Of a stretch of 55,895 nucleotides of DNA, positions 15,553-24,153 are shown in pieces (the first letter of the stretch is position 1; the number at the start of each line of letters is the position of its first letter). Location: positions 1 through 55,895 of the forward strand of contig CAAGHB010000110.1 in assembly GCA_900769535.1 (NCBI GenBank), read 5' to 3'. Both the position numbers and the translations under genes were made by a program. The notes under the pieces are model-generated. The model ran no database searches. It had not been told where the DNA came from and saw only the letters and a list, made by a program, of their open reading frames with translations. This stretch comes from Clostridia bacterium (GTDB lineage Bacteria > Bacillota > Clostridia > Oscillospirales > Acutalibacteraceae).

Positions 15553-18500
15553 ATGAGCTTCGTTCATCTTCACGTTCATACCGAATACAGCTTGCTTGAC
15601 GGCGCCTGCCGTATAGCTAAGCTTGCTCATGCCGCAAAGGAGCTTGGTCAAACCGCCCTTGCAATCACCGACCACGGCGTAATGTACGGCGTTATCGAAT
15701 TTTACGAAGCGTGTAAAGCCGAGGGCATAAAGCCGATTATCGGCTGCGAGGTGTACGTTGCTGCGCGAAAGCATACCGATAAGGTGCATGAATTCGACTC
15801 CGAAAATGCTCACCTAATCCTTTTGTGTAAGAATAAAATCGGATATCAGAACCTTATAAAACTGGTGTCAAAATCGTTTGTTGACGGCTTTTATAACAAG
15901 CCGCGAATCGACCATGATTTATTAGAAGAATATCACGAGGGGCTGATAGCTCTTTCTGCTTGTCTTGCGGGTGAGATTCCGCGTGCCCTTTCGGCAGGGG
16001 ACTATCAAAAGGCGGTCGAAACGGCTAAATGGTATCAGTCGGTTTTCGGCAGGGATAATTATTATATCGAAATTCAGAATCACGGAATCGACGAGCAAAT
16101 TCGCGTTTTGCCCCAGCTTGTTCGCCTTTCGGAAGAAACGGGAATACCCCTCGTCGCAACCAACGACGTTCACTATATTGAAAAATCCGACAGCATGGTG
16201 CAAAAGGTGCTCGTTTGTATCCAAACCAACCATACAGTTGACGAGGACAACCCCTTAGGTTATCAAACCGACAATTTTTATTTAAAGAGCGAGGAGGAAA
16301 TGGCGGAGCTGTTTTCCGCATATCCTCAGGCAATCGAAAATACACGGCTTATTGCCGACCGCTGTAACGTCGATTTCACCTTTGGCGAAACAAAGCTGCC
16401 CCTTTTTGATATCGGCGAGGTCGACCATTATGAATATTTCAGAAAAATGTGCTATGACGGACTTTACCGCCTTTACGGAAAGGATGTCAGCCGTTCGATA
16501 ATTGACCGTTTGGAATACGAGCTGTCGGTGATAAACAGTATGGGCTATATTGACTATTACCTGATTGTTCAGGACTTTGTCCGCTATGCAAAGGATAGAG
16601 GAATCCCCGTCGGTCCCGGACGTGGCTCCGGCGCAGGAAGTCTTTGCGCCTATTGCGTTGGAATAACGGGCATCGACCCGATTAAACACGAGCTTATTTT
16701 TGAGCGCTTCCTTAATCCCGAAAGGGTATCTATGCCAGACTTTGATATCGACTTTTGCTATGTTCGTCGCCAGGAGGTTATCGACTACGTAGTACGAAAG
16801 TACGGCGCCGACCACGTTGCCCAAATTGTAACCTTCGGTACCTTGAAGGCAAGAGCGGCAATCCGCGACGTTGCGCGAACACTGGCAATTCCTTATGCAA
16901 CCGCCGACAGAGTGGCAAAAATGATTCCCTTCGAGCTTAACGCTACTATTGAAAAGGCGCTGAACGACTCAGAGGAACTGAACGAGCTGTATAAAAATGA
17001 CCCCGCCATCCGTAATCTTATCGATATGTCGAAAAAGATTGAAGGTATGCCTCGTCACGCCTCCCGTCATGCCGCAGGAGTGGTAATTACACGCGACCCT
17101 GTTGACGAATACGTTCCGCTTGCGACCAATGACGATGCCGTTGTAACCCAGTTTACAATGACCACGCTCGAACGGCTCGGTCTGCTTAAAATGGACTTTT
17201 TGGGACTCCGTAATCTTACCGTAATCGACGACACGGTTAAGATGATAAGACGGCGCGAACCCGACTTTGATATAAATAAAATCCCGATGAATGATAAAAA
17301 GACCTTTGCTCTTTTCTCCGATGGCCAAACCAACGGAGTATTCCAGCTTGAATCGGCGGGGATGAAGCGTGTACTTTCTCAGCTCAAACCTACCGACATT
17401 GAGGATATTATTGCCGTTCTTTCCTTGTATCGACCGGGACCTATGGAATCGATTCCGAAATATATATCCAATCGTCATTCGGGAAAAATCACCTATGCAG
17501 CACCCCAGCTCGAACCGATATTAAAGGTAACCTACGGCTGCCTTGTATATCAGGAGCAGGTTATGCAGGTGTTCCGCGAGCTTGCGGGCTATTCCTTTGG
17601 TCGAGCCGATATTGTTCGTCGCGCAATGTCAAAGAAAAAGCACGACGTAATGGAAAGGGAAAGACAGGCGTTTATTTACGGCGACGCCGACTGCGACGGC
17701 GCGGTAAAACGCGGCGTAAGTGAAAAGGCGGCTAACGAAATTTTTGACAGTATGTCGTCATTCGCTTCCTATGCGTTTAATAAATCTCATGCGGCGGCCT
17801 ATGCCTACGTCGCGTATCAAACCGCATATCTCAAAAGTCACTACGGCAGGGAATATATGGCGTCGCTTTTGTCGGGATTTCTCGATTCCGCATCAAAGGT
17901 GTCCGAAAACATAGCCGAATGTCACCGAATGGGAATACCTGTTTTACCTCCCCACGTTAATGAGTCGCAAAAGGGATTTTCGGTTTATAACAAAGCCATT
18001 AGATTTGGTCTACTCGCTGTAAAAAATCTCGGCAGCGGAGTCATTGACCGTATGCTGACCGAAAGGGAGCTAAAAGGTGATTTCAAGAGCTTGTACGATT
18101 TCTGCGACCGCCTTTTTGACAGAGATTTGAACAGACGCGCTGTCGAAAGTTTGATTAAATGCGGAGCATTTGACGGACTTGGCGCAAATCGTCATCAAAT
18201 GATGGATTCGGTTGACGACATTTTCGAGCAGCTATCATCCCGTCAGCGAAACAACGTCGAGGGCCAGATTGGCTTTTTCGGTATGAGCGACGGCTCGTTT
18301 GACGATGCCGATTACGTATTCCCGAATGTCGCGGAGTACCCGGAAAAGACCTTGCTCAATATGGAACGCGACGTGACCGGACTGTACCTTTCAGGTCACC
18401 CGATGTCCGATTATGAGGATAGAGCGGCCGAAATCGGCGCAGTCAATATTTGTGATATTCTTGACGATGACGAGAATAATGAATATGTGGACGAATCGAG

Positions 18501-19050
18501 GGTACGTCTGCTTGTTCAGATTACGTCAATAAAGCAAAAAGCGACCAAATCGGGTCAGCAAATGGCATTTTTGACGGTCGAGGACGTGTATGGCAGTATC
18601 AGCGCAATGCTGTTTCCGAAAAAACTTGCAGAATATTCCCGATTGATAAAGCCCGATGCCGTCGTCGTAATTGACGGAAAAATCTCAATAAGAGAGGAAA
18701 GGGAACCCGATATTATTGTCGAATCAATGTATTTACCCGATGCGGCTATGCCCAAGTTCGTTGATAATAAAAATCGCAATGAATATTATTCACAAAAAAG
18801 CGCAACAGCAGAGCAGAAGGAGTCCGGCGGCGACCTTTATATTCGTGTACCCTCACTTGAAAGCGGGGAATATCGCTCAGCGGTGTCGATTATAAACGGA
18901 CACAGGGGCAATACGCGACTTATAATCGTGTGCGCCGACACAAAAAAGCGACTTGCAGCACCGAAAAATATGTGGGTAAGAGCTGACGGCGCGCTGATTG
19001 ATAAGCTTTGCGAAATTCTCGGCGAGGAAAATGTAGCAATTCGAAAATAG
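15553..19050 (+). CDS. dnaE: DNA polymerase III alpha subunit, DnaE type
   Basis: This 1165-residue C-family polymerase has an N-terminal PHP domain beginning HVHTEYSLLDGA, a polymerase domain with catalytic Asp396, Asp398 and Asp400 in PDFDID, and a helix-hairpin-helix region. A C-terminal OB-fold lies near residues 975-1060. The length is that of the DnaE1 form. In Clostridia with PolC this enzyme mainly extends RNA primers, especially on the lagging strand. PolC is not in the window. An AAAGAGGT ribosome-binding site precedes the ATG. Confidence 0.97.
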   Translation: MSFVHLHVHTEYSLLDGACRIAKLAHAAKELGQTALAITDHGVMYGVIEFYEACKAEGIKPIIGCEVYVAARKHTDKVHEFDSENAHLILLCKNKIGYQNLIKLVSKSFVDGFYNKPRIDHDLLEEYHEGLIALSACLAGEIPRALSAGDYQKAVETAKWYQSVFGRDNYYIEIQNHGIDEQIRVLPQLVRLSEETGIPLVATNDVHYIEKSDSMVQKVLVCIQTNHTVDEDNPLGYQTDNFYLKSEEEMAELFSAYPQAIENTRLIADRCNVDFTFGETKLPLFDIGEVDHYEYFRKMCYDGLYRLYGKDVSRSIIDRLEYELSVINSMGYIDYYLIVQDFVRYAKDRGIPVGPGRGSGAGSLCAYCVGITGIDPIKHELIFERFLNPERVSMPDFDIDFCYVRRQEVIDYVVRKYGADHVAQIVTFGTLKARAAIRDVARTLAIPYATADRVAKMIPFELNATIEKALNDSEELNELYKNDPAIRNLIDMSKKIEGMPRHASRHAAGVVITRDPVDEYVPLATNDDAVVTQFTMTTLERLGLLKMDFLGLRNLTVIDDTVKMIRRREPDFDINKIPMNDKKTFALFSDGQTNGVFQLESAGMKRVLSQLKPTDIEDIIAVLSLYRPGPMESIPKYISNRHSGKITYAAPQLEPILKVTYGCLVYQEQVMQVFRELAGYSFGRADIVRRAMSKKKHDVMERERQAFIYGDADCDGAVKRGVSEKAANEIFDSMSSFASYAFNKSHAAAYAYVAYQTAYLKSHYGREYMASLLSGFLDSASKVSENIAECHRMGIPVLPPHVNESQKGFSVYNKAIRFGLLAVKNLGSGVIDRMLTERELKGDFKSLYDFCDRLFDRDLNRRAVESLIKCGAFDGLGANRHQMMDSVDDIFEQLSSRQRNNVEGQIGFFGMSDGSFDDADYVFPNVAEYPEKTLLNMERDVTGLYLSGHPMSDYEDRAAEIGAVNICDILDDDENNEYVDESRVRLLVQITSIKQKATKSGQQMAFLTVEDVYGSISAMLFPKKLAEYSRLIKPDAVVVIDGKISIREEREPDIIVESMYLPDAAMPKFVDNKNRNEYYSQKSATAEQKESGGDLYIRVPSLESGEYRSAVSIINGHRGNTRLIIVCADTKKRLAAPKNMWVRADGALIDKLCEILGEENVAIRK

Positions 19051-19104
19051 ACGGCGAAAATTTTGCAAAAAATAACAAAATAGGGCGAATAAGTCAAAAA
19101 ATGC

Positions 19105-19133
19105 TTGACACTAATCTTTTGTGAAACTATTAT
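19105..19133 (+). promoter_or_regulatory. SigA promoter for pfkA
   Basis: A perfect TTGACA (19105-19110), a 17-bp spacer and TATTAT (19128-19133) lie about 50 nt before pfkA. Confidence 0.8.
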
Positions 19134-19182
19134 ATATAGTGATTATATTTTATTAAAGATGATTTGATTAAGGTGATTTTTA

Positions 19183-20151
19183 ATGGCAGTAAAAACAATA
19201 GGAGTTTTAACAAGCGGCGGTGACGCACCGGGAATGAACGCGGCTATTCGAGCCGTTGTGCGTACAGCACTTGCCGAAGGACTTAAAGTAAAGGGAATAA
19301 TGCGTGGCTATGCCGGACTTATTGACGAGGAAATTGTTGACCTCGATTTGCGTTCGGTATCTGATATAATTCATCGCGGCGGTACCATTCTTTATACCGC
19401 TCGTTGCCCCGAGTTTAAAACCGAGGAAGGAATGCAAACCGCAATAGCAAACGCCCGTAAGCACGGTATCGACGGAATCGTTGTTATCGGCGGAGACGGC
19501 TCGTTCAGAGGTGCACGTGACCTTTCCGAGAGAGGTTTGCCCTGCGTTGGCGTTCCGGGAACGATTGATAACGATATTTCATCTACCGAATATACAATCG
19601 GCTTTGATACAGCTATGAATACCGCTATGGAGATGGTTGACCGCCTTCGCGATACCGCTCAGTCACACGAGCGTTGCACCATCGTTGAAGTAATGGGTCG
19701 CCGTGCAGGATATATTGCGCTTCATACGGGTATCGCTGTCGGAGCAACTGCCGTTTTGGTTCCCGAGGTGCCTTTTGACCTTGAAAAAGATGTTATTAAC
19801 AAAATCGTTAATACGAAAAAATCGGGCAAAAAGCACTTTATCGTAGTAGTAGCCGAAGGCGTCGGCCGAGTAAGTGAAATCGCAAAGACCATTGAGGAAA
19901 AATGCGGAATTGAAAGCCGCGCAACCATTCTCGGTCACGTTCAGCGAGGCGGTTCACCAACCGTTCGCGACAGAGTTATGGCAAGCAATATGGGCTATGA
20001 AGCCGTTCAGCTTTTGAAGCAGGGAATCGGTAACCGAGTAGTATGCCTTAACGATGGAAAGATGGTTAATAAGGACATATTCGAAGCACTTAACGAAAAG
20101 AAGGATTACGAATTCGATTTGCACAAGGTTGCACACGATATTTCAATATAA
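19183..20151 (+). CDS. pfkA: ATP-dependent 6-phosphofructokinase
   Basis: This 322-residue enzyme phosphorylates fructose 6-phosphate, the committed step of glycolysis. The ATP loop GVLTSGGDAPGMNAAIR, GGDGSFRGA, the catalytic GTIDNDI and the substrate-binding MGRRAGYIA are all present. GGDGS (rather than GGDDS) marks the ATP-dependent form and not the pyrophosphate-dependent one. It has its own SigA promoter and a stem-loop at the end. Confidence 0.97.
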   Translation: MAVKTIGVLTSGGDAPGMNAAIRAVVRTALAEGLKVKGIMRGYAGLIDEEIVDLDLRSVSDIIHRGGTILYTARCPEFKTEEGMQTAIANARKHGIDGIVVIGGDGSFRGARDLSERGLPCVGVPGTIDNDISSTEYTIGFDTAMNTAMEMVDRLRDTAQSHERCTIVEVMGRRAGYIALHTGIAVGATAVLVPEVPFDLEKDVINKIVNTKKSGKKHFIVVVAEGVGRVSEIAKTIEEKCGIESRATILGHVQRGGSPTVRDRVMASNMGYEAVQLLKQGIGNRVVCLNDGKMVNKDIFEALNEKKDYEFDLHKVAHDISI

Positions 20152-20158
20152 TTTTGAT

Positions 20159-20190
20159 GGGCGCATGAAGGTTATTTATGCGCCCGTTTG
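20159..20190 (+). terminator. Stem-loop after pfkA
   Basis: GGGCGCAT (20159-20166) pairs with ATGCGCCC (20178-20185). The following tract is T-rich but interrupted. Confidence 0.55.
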
Positions 20191-20230
20191 CTTATTGGTG
20201 TATAGATATAAAAAAGAGGTGTAGCATAGA

Positions 20231-20710
20231 ATGAAGCGAGACGGATATATTTCGTGGGACGAATATTTTATGGGAATAGCGGTGCTTTCGGCATATAGAA
20301 GCAAGGACCCGAATACTCAGGTCGGCGCCTGTATCGTAAGCGAAGAAAACAGGATAATGACGGTTGGCTATAACGGAATGCCAAAGGGATGCTCAGATGA
20401 CGATTACCCTTGGGAAAGGGCAGGGGACGTCCTCGATACAAAGTATGCATTCGTTTGCCATGCCGAGCTTAACGCTATACTTAATTATAACGGCGGCTCC
20501 ATGAAGGGTAGCCGTTGCTACGTAACCCTTTTTCCGTGTAACGAATGTGCAAAGGCGCTTATTCAAAAGGGAATTTCCGAGATTATCTATATGAGTGACA
20601 AATATGCCGACTCCGATACAACAAAAGCGGCAAAGAAAATGCTCGATTCCGCAGGGGTAAAATACCGCCTTTACGAAATGCAGAACAGAGAAATTTCGTT
20701 CGAGCTGTAA
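20231..20710 (+). CDS. Deoxycytidylate (dCMP) deaminase
   Basis: This 159-residue zinc enzyme of the cytidine deaminase fold converts dCMP to dUMP for thymidylate synthesis. The zinc site is formed by His77 in HAE (catalytic Glu79) and by Cys103 and Cys106 of PCNEC. NTQVGACIV and GYNGMPKGCSD are typical of dCMP deaminases, including the ComEB relatives. An AAGAGGTG site precedes the ATG. The GH27 gene follows 28 bp downstream. Confidence 0.93.
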   Translation: MKRDGYISWDEYFMGIAVLSAYRSKDPNTQVGACIVSEENRIMTVGYNGMPKGCSDDDYPWERAGDVLDTKYAFVCHAELNAILNYNGGSMKGSRCYVTLFPCNECAKALIQKGISEIIYMSDKYADSDTTKAAKKMLDSAGVKYRLYEMQNREISFEL

Positions 20711-20738
20711 TAATTCAGCTGTTTAAGGAGAAATAGTT

Positions 20739-21875
20739 ATGATAGTAAATAAAGCTCCTATGGGTTGGAATACTTGGAATACCTTCGGCCCGAATATCAA
20801 CGAAAAAATTATAATGGAAGCCGCCGATGCTATGGTTGAAAAGGGGCTTCTTGACGCTGGATATGAGTATCTTGTAATCGACGATTGCTGGTCATTAAAG
20901 CAACGCGACCCGGTAACCAGACGGCTTATAGCCGACCCCGAAAAATTTCCTAACGGAATGAAGGCGGTTGCTGATTACGTTCATTCAAAGGGACTCAAAT
21001 TCGGTATGTATTCCTGCGCAGGTGTACGTACCTGCGGAGATTATCCGGGTAGTTTTGACCACGAATTTATCGATGCGGAAACCTTTGCCGAGTTTGGCAT
21101 TGACTTTTTAAAATACGATTATTGCTATCGTTCATCGGTTACCGAGGGACCGATTCTCTATCACCGAATGGCAAATGCGCTAAGAGCAACCGGTCGTGAT
21201 ATAGTATTCTCTGCTTGTAACTGGGGAAAGGACGACGTATACAGTTGGATTCGGTCGACAGGTGCACACCTTTACCGTTCAACCGGTGATATTTTTGATA
21301 ATTTCCCGCGTATGAAGGAGATTGCGTCGAGCCAGTTTGACAAACAATGCTACAATACACCCGGTTGTTTTAACGATATGGATATGCTCACCGTAGGAAT
21401 GTTCGGAAGGGGACACGTCGGAACGGAAGGATGTACAGCTGAGGATTACAAAATGCAGTTCGGCCTATGGTGTATTATGGGCTCACCGCTTATTCTCGGC
21501 TGTGATATTCGAAACATCGATGACGAATCCTTAAAGCTCGTTAAAAACGAGTATTTGATTGCAATAAATCAGGATATTGATGGACGTCAAACCTTCCAAA
21601 TTACGTCAAAAAGCTGGGCTTGTCATGATGCCGCCGCCTTTGTCAAAAAGCTGGAAAACGGCGATTTCGCCCTCGGTGTGTTTAATTTTGCCGATAGAGC
21701 CGCTACCGTCGTCACACTCTTTGACGAAATCGGTTATCCTGCTAATTGCGGACTCAAATTTGAGCTTAACGATTGCTTCACGGGAGAAAAGAGTATATGC
21801 GATTCCGATTCACTCAGCTTGTACGTTGAATCCAGAGGGACAAAAATTTATCGAGTAAAGCCGGTCAAAAGATAA
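20739..21875 (+). CDS. Alpha-galactosidase, glycoside hydrolase family 27
   Basis: This 378-residue enzyme is a (beta/alpha)8 barrel with a short C-terminal beta domain. MGWNTWNTFG near the N-terminus and IDDCW are typical of GH27. Asp127 in KYDYCY fits the nucleophile, and Asp184 in YRSTGDI is the likely acid/base. There is no signal peptide, so it should act in the cytoplasm on imported galactosides such as melibiose or raffinose-type sugars. No sugar transporter is nearby. It starts with ATG behind AAGGAG and overlaps the next small gene by one base. Confidence 0.93.
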   Translation: MIVNKAPMGWNTWNTFGPNINEKIIMEAADAMVEKGLLDAGYEYLVIDDCWSLKQRDPVTRRLIADPEKFPNGMKAVADYVHSKGLKFGMYSCAGVRTCGDYPGSFDHEFIDAETFAEFGIDFLKYDYCYRSSVTEGPILYHRMANALRATGRDIVFSACNWGKDDVYSWIRSTGAHLYRSTGDIFDNFPRMKEIASSQFDKQCYNTPGCFNDMDMLTVGMFGRGHVGTEGCTAEDYKMQFGLWCIMGSPLILGCDIRNIDDESLKLVKNEYLIAINQDIDGRQTFQITSKSWACHDAAAFVKKLENGDFALGVFNFADRAATVVTLFDEIGYPANCGLKFELNDCFTGEKSICDSDSLSLYVESRGTKIYRVKPVKR

Positions 21876-22069
21876 TGTCAAAATGCTATAAATGTAATCG
21901 AGAGCTTATCTCTGACGAAACCGCGCTTTATAAAAAAACGGTTGACCGAATGGCAGAGGAGTTTCTGTGTATCGACTGTCTGGCCGAAAGATTTGATACA
22001 ACGCGAGATGAACTTCAAAAAATGATTGAGCGGCTTCGCGAATCGGGTTGCACCCTGTTTACAAAATAA
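21875..22069 (+). CDS. Small putative zinc-ribbon protein
   Basis: This is a 64-residue protein of unknown function. Two CxxC pairs (Cys4/Cys7 and Cys32/Cys35) suggest one structural zinc site, followed by a helical C-terminus (TRDELQKMIERLRESG). Its ATG overlaps the stop codon of the alpha-galactosidase gene, implying translational coupling. It is followed directly by a terminator. The cysteine spacing and the coupled start support a real gene. Confidence 0.7.
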   Translation: MSKCYKCNRELISDETALYKKTVDRMAEEFLCIDCLAERFDTTRDELQKMIERLRESGCTLFTK

Positions 22070-22072
22070 ATT

Positions 22073-22106
22073 AAACGCCTGTTCACCGAGTGAACAGGCG
22101 TTTTTG
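22073..22106. terminator. Bidirectional terminator
   Basis: AACGCCTGTTCAC pairs with GTGAACAGGCGTT around CGA. It lies between the zinc-ribbon gene and the convergent phosphatase gene. Confidence 0.85.
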
Positions 22107-22107
22107 T

Positions 22108-22737
22108 TTATTCATCTTCCTTTTCGAATGGGACCAGCCCCGCAACCTCAAACATTCCGCCTCTCATCCATATTGACGGATTTATAATTGCGCAGTATCC
22201 CTTTCCGTTGAGGCATTCCCAGTCGGTCAGCTTTCTTTGCGGCAGTCCGTATGTAGCCAAAATTGTTGAAATAACGCCGCCGTGAGCGCATACAACAGCG
22301 GTGGTTTTTCCCTCGGTCATCATGTGCTTTACAATGCTGTTAAAGGTGGTTCCGACTCGGGTAATAAATTCGCGTGAACTTTCGCCGTTGGGCACGGTTG
22401 CATCAATATCATTGTGCTGTGTCCATTTAATATAATCCTCGTTATCCTTTAACTCGCTGTGCGTTTTGCCCTCGAAATCGCCGAAGTTGTATTCAATAAG
22501 TCCCGGTACGACGATTGTATCGCAGTCGGGATAAAGAAGGTCGAGGGTCTGCCTGCATCTTGTCATAGGACTTGAATAAAAAAGCTCGGCATCGGGGTAA
22601 AAGTATTTTTCCTTCATTTTTTCGAGCATTTGAAGCCCTTCGGGTATAACGGGAATATCTGTACGACCGATATATTGACCTTTTAAATTTCCTTCGGTCA
22701 AGCCGTGACGGATAAAATAAATTTTATAGGTTTTCAC
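22108..22737 (-). CDS. Histidine phosphatase family protein
   Basis: This 209-residue member of the phosphoglycerate-mutase-like superfamily has the phosphohistidine motif RHG at 10-12, a conserved arginine and glutamate region (SSPMTRCRQT and IEYNFGDFEGK) and the second catalytic histidine in VVCAHGGV. Such proteins include alpha-ribazole phosphatase (CobC) and broad phosphatases; no cobalamin genes are nearby, so the substrate is open. A SigA promoter lies upstream and the gene is monocistronic. Confidence 0.88.
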   Translation of the reverse strand: MKTYKIYFIRHGLTEGNLKGQYIGRTDIPVIPEGLQMLEKMKEKYFYPDAELFYSSPMTRCRQTLDLLYPDCDTIVVPGLIEYNFGDFEGKTHSELKDNEDYIKWTQHNDIDATVPNGESSREFITRVGTTFNSIVKHMMTEGKTTAVVCAHGGVISTILATYGLPQRKLTDWECLNGKGYCAIINPSIWMRGGMFEVAGLVPFEKEDE

Positions 22738-22768
22738 TTGTCATTCCGCCTTTTTATTTTATAAGCAT

Positions 22769-22797
22769 ATTATACATCTCAAAATACGATATTTCAA
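22769..22797 (-). promoter_or_regulatory. SigA promoter for the histidine phosphatase gene
   Basis: Leftward TTGAAA (22797-22792), a 17-bp spacer and TATAAT (22774-22769). Confidence 0.7.
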
Positions 22798-22859
22798 TAA
22801 TTTATTTAGCCCGAAATTCGCTTTATCCGACAATAAAACACAAGATAAAAAGATTTCTC

Positions 22860-22888
22860 TTGTAATTCTTGGCATATATTGTTATAAT
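22860..22888 (+). promoter_or_regulatory. SigA promoter for nrdR
   Basis: TTGTAA (22860-22865), a 17-bp spacer and TATAAT (22883-22888) lie 38 nt before nrdR. No convincing pair of NrdR boxes was seen around it. Confidence 0.65.
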
Positions 22889-22926
22889 GTATTATGTAAA
22901 CAAAAAAATCAGGATGGTGAAATTGA

Positions 22927-23382
22927 ATGAAATGCCCATATTGTTCATTTGAAGAAAGCAAGGTTATCGATTCACGACCGACCGACGAAGGCGAAAGAAT
23001 AAGACGCCGTCGCGAATGCCTTAATTGTCAAAAGCGATTCACTACCTACGAAATTATTGAAAGTTTACCTATCATCGTTATTAAAAAGGATAAGAGCAGG
23101 GAGCAGTTTAATCGCGAAAAGGTGCTTAACGGGCTTATGAGGGCTTGCGAAAAGCGTCCTGTTTCGCTCGATACTATCGAAAAAATTGTTGACGACATCG
23201 AAGCAACAATCAGCAATTCTCTTGACCGCGAAGTTTCGACAAGAAAAATCGGCGAGCTTATAATGGACAAGCTCAAAAATGTTGACGAGGTTGCCTATGT
23301 GCGCTTTGCATCGGTTTACCGTCAGTTTAAGGATATCAATACGTTTATGGAAGAGCTTAATAATCTTCTGCGGGAGAAATAA
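22927..23382 (+). CDS. nrdR: Transcriptional repressor NrdR
   Basis: This 151-residue repressor of ribonucleotide reductase genes has an N-terminal zinc ribbon (Cys3, Cys6, Cys31, Cys34, with the basic stretch ERIRRRREC) and an ATP-cone domain that senses ATP and dATP (VIKKDKSREQFNREKVLNG). Length and domain order are standard. No ribonucleotide reductase gene is in the window. The stop codon overlaps the ATG of the SLOG gene, so the two are translationally coupled. Confidence 0.97.
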   Translation: MKCPYCSFEESKVIDSRPTDEGERIRRRRECLNCQKRFTTYEIIESLPIIVIKKDKSREQFNREKVLNGLMRACEKRPVSLDTIEKIVDDIEATISNSLDREVSTRKIGELIMDKLKNVDEVAYVRFASVYRQFKDINTFMEELNNLLREK

Positions 23383-23900
23383 TGACGAGAACAAGGGTTT
23401 GTTGCTTTACGGGACACCGACCGGAAGCGCTTTTTTCAGAGTGCGGCGAAGCCGAGATATACGGTCGCATTTTAGCTGCCGTTGAGGATGCAATTCTTGA
23501 CGGATATGCCGAATTTTACTGCGGAGGATGCCGAGGCGGCGATTTTCTTTTTGGCGAAGCAGTTATCGAACTGAAAGAAAAATATCCCGAAATCAGTCTT
23601 GTTTGCGTACTCCCGTTTAGAGGGCAGTCGGAGTATTGGTCAAACGAGGACAGGGACAGATATGCTGATTTGCTTGACAATTCCGACCATGTAATCTGCC
23701 TCAACGATAGCTTTAAAAAAGGGTGTATGCATCAGCGAAACAGGTATATTGTCGATCGTTCATCCCTTCTTATTTCCGCCTTTAACGGAACAAAAGGGGG
23801 AACCGAGTTTACCGTCAATTATGCAAAAAAGCAAGGACTTCGAATAGTCAATGTCCTTACTTTTATCAGCGATGAAGATTTTCAGTTATCATTTGAATAA
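23382..23900 (+). CDS. SLOG-family (YpsA/DUF1273-like) protein
   Basis: This 172-residue Rossmann-like protein has the SLOG signature CCFTGHRPE near the N-terminus, the glycine-rich YCGGCRGGDFLFGEA, and GCMHQRNRYIVDRSS with SAFNGTKGGTE in the second half. SLOG proteins bind nucleotides or nucleotide-derived ligands; Bacillus YpsA affects cell division. Its ATG overlaps the nrdR stop, which suggests a link to nucleotide sensing, although that is inference. Its last 35 bp overlap the 3' end of a gene on the opposite strand. Confidence 0.85.
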   Translation: MTRTRVCCFTGHRPEALFSECGEAEIYGRILAAVEDAILDGYAEFYCGGCRGGDFLFGEAVIELKEKYPEISLVCVLPFRGQSEYWSNEDRDRYADLLDNSDHVICLNDSFKKGCMHQRNRYIVDRSSLLISAFNGTKGGTEFTVNYAKKQGLRIVNVLTFISDEDFQLSFE

Positions 23901-24153
23901 GTTGATTTTCAAGCTTTGTTACAGGCGCGGTCAAAAATGACTGCGCCCTTTCTGTTTTTTCATCTTTGTTTGAAATACCGATTTTTTTGTTAAACACGGT
24001 TATCTCCTCGTCTGTAACCGAGAAGGTGGGGGAATGGTCGTCGTAGCCGATTTTTCGGGTGGTTTCATCGGCGTGTATTATGATAATAAAGGTGATAAGC
24101 GGAATGAGGGTTGCCAGCAGGGTAATTGTAAATGCACGAAAAAAACTTTTCAT
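23866..24153 (-). CDS. Small membrane-anchored protein coupled to gpr
   Basis: This is a 95-residue protein of unknown function. One transmembrane segment (about 8-27) is followed by a polar, probably extracytoplasmic domain. Its ATG overlaps the gpr stop (ATGA), so it is likely translated together with the germination protease and made in the forespore. In Bacillus the gene after gpr is spoIIP, but no SpoIIP features are visible here. The open frame extends upstream to 24486, but that extension lies antisense to gpr codons in another frame and has no ribosome-binding site. The 3' end overlaps the convergent SLOG gene by 35 bp. Confidence 0.65.
   Translation of the reverse strand: MKSFFRAFTITLLATLIPLITFIIIIHADETTRKIGYDDHSPTFSVTDEEITVFNKKIGISNKDEKTERAQSFLTAPVTKLENQLIQMITENLHR

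Noticed and set aside
16282..16824. A 180-codon minus-strand frame inside dnaE
   Set aside because: It is a complement shadow of conserved DnaE sequence around the PDFDID motif, without ribosome-binding site or domain.
22738..22926. NrdR boxes controlling nrdR itself
   Set aside because: No pair of 16-bp NrdR boxes with the required helical spacing was found. A single weak ATATATTG is not enough.
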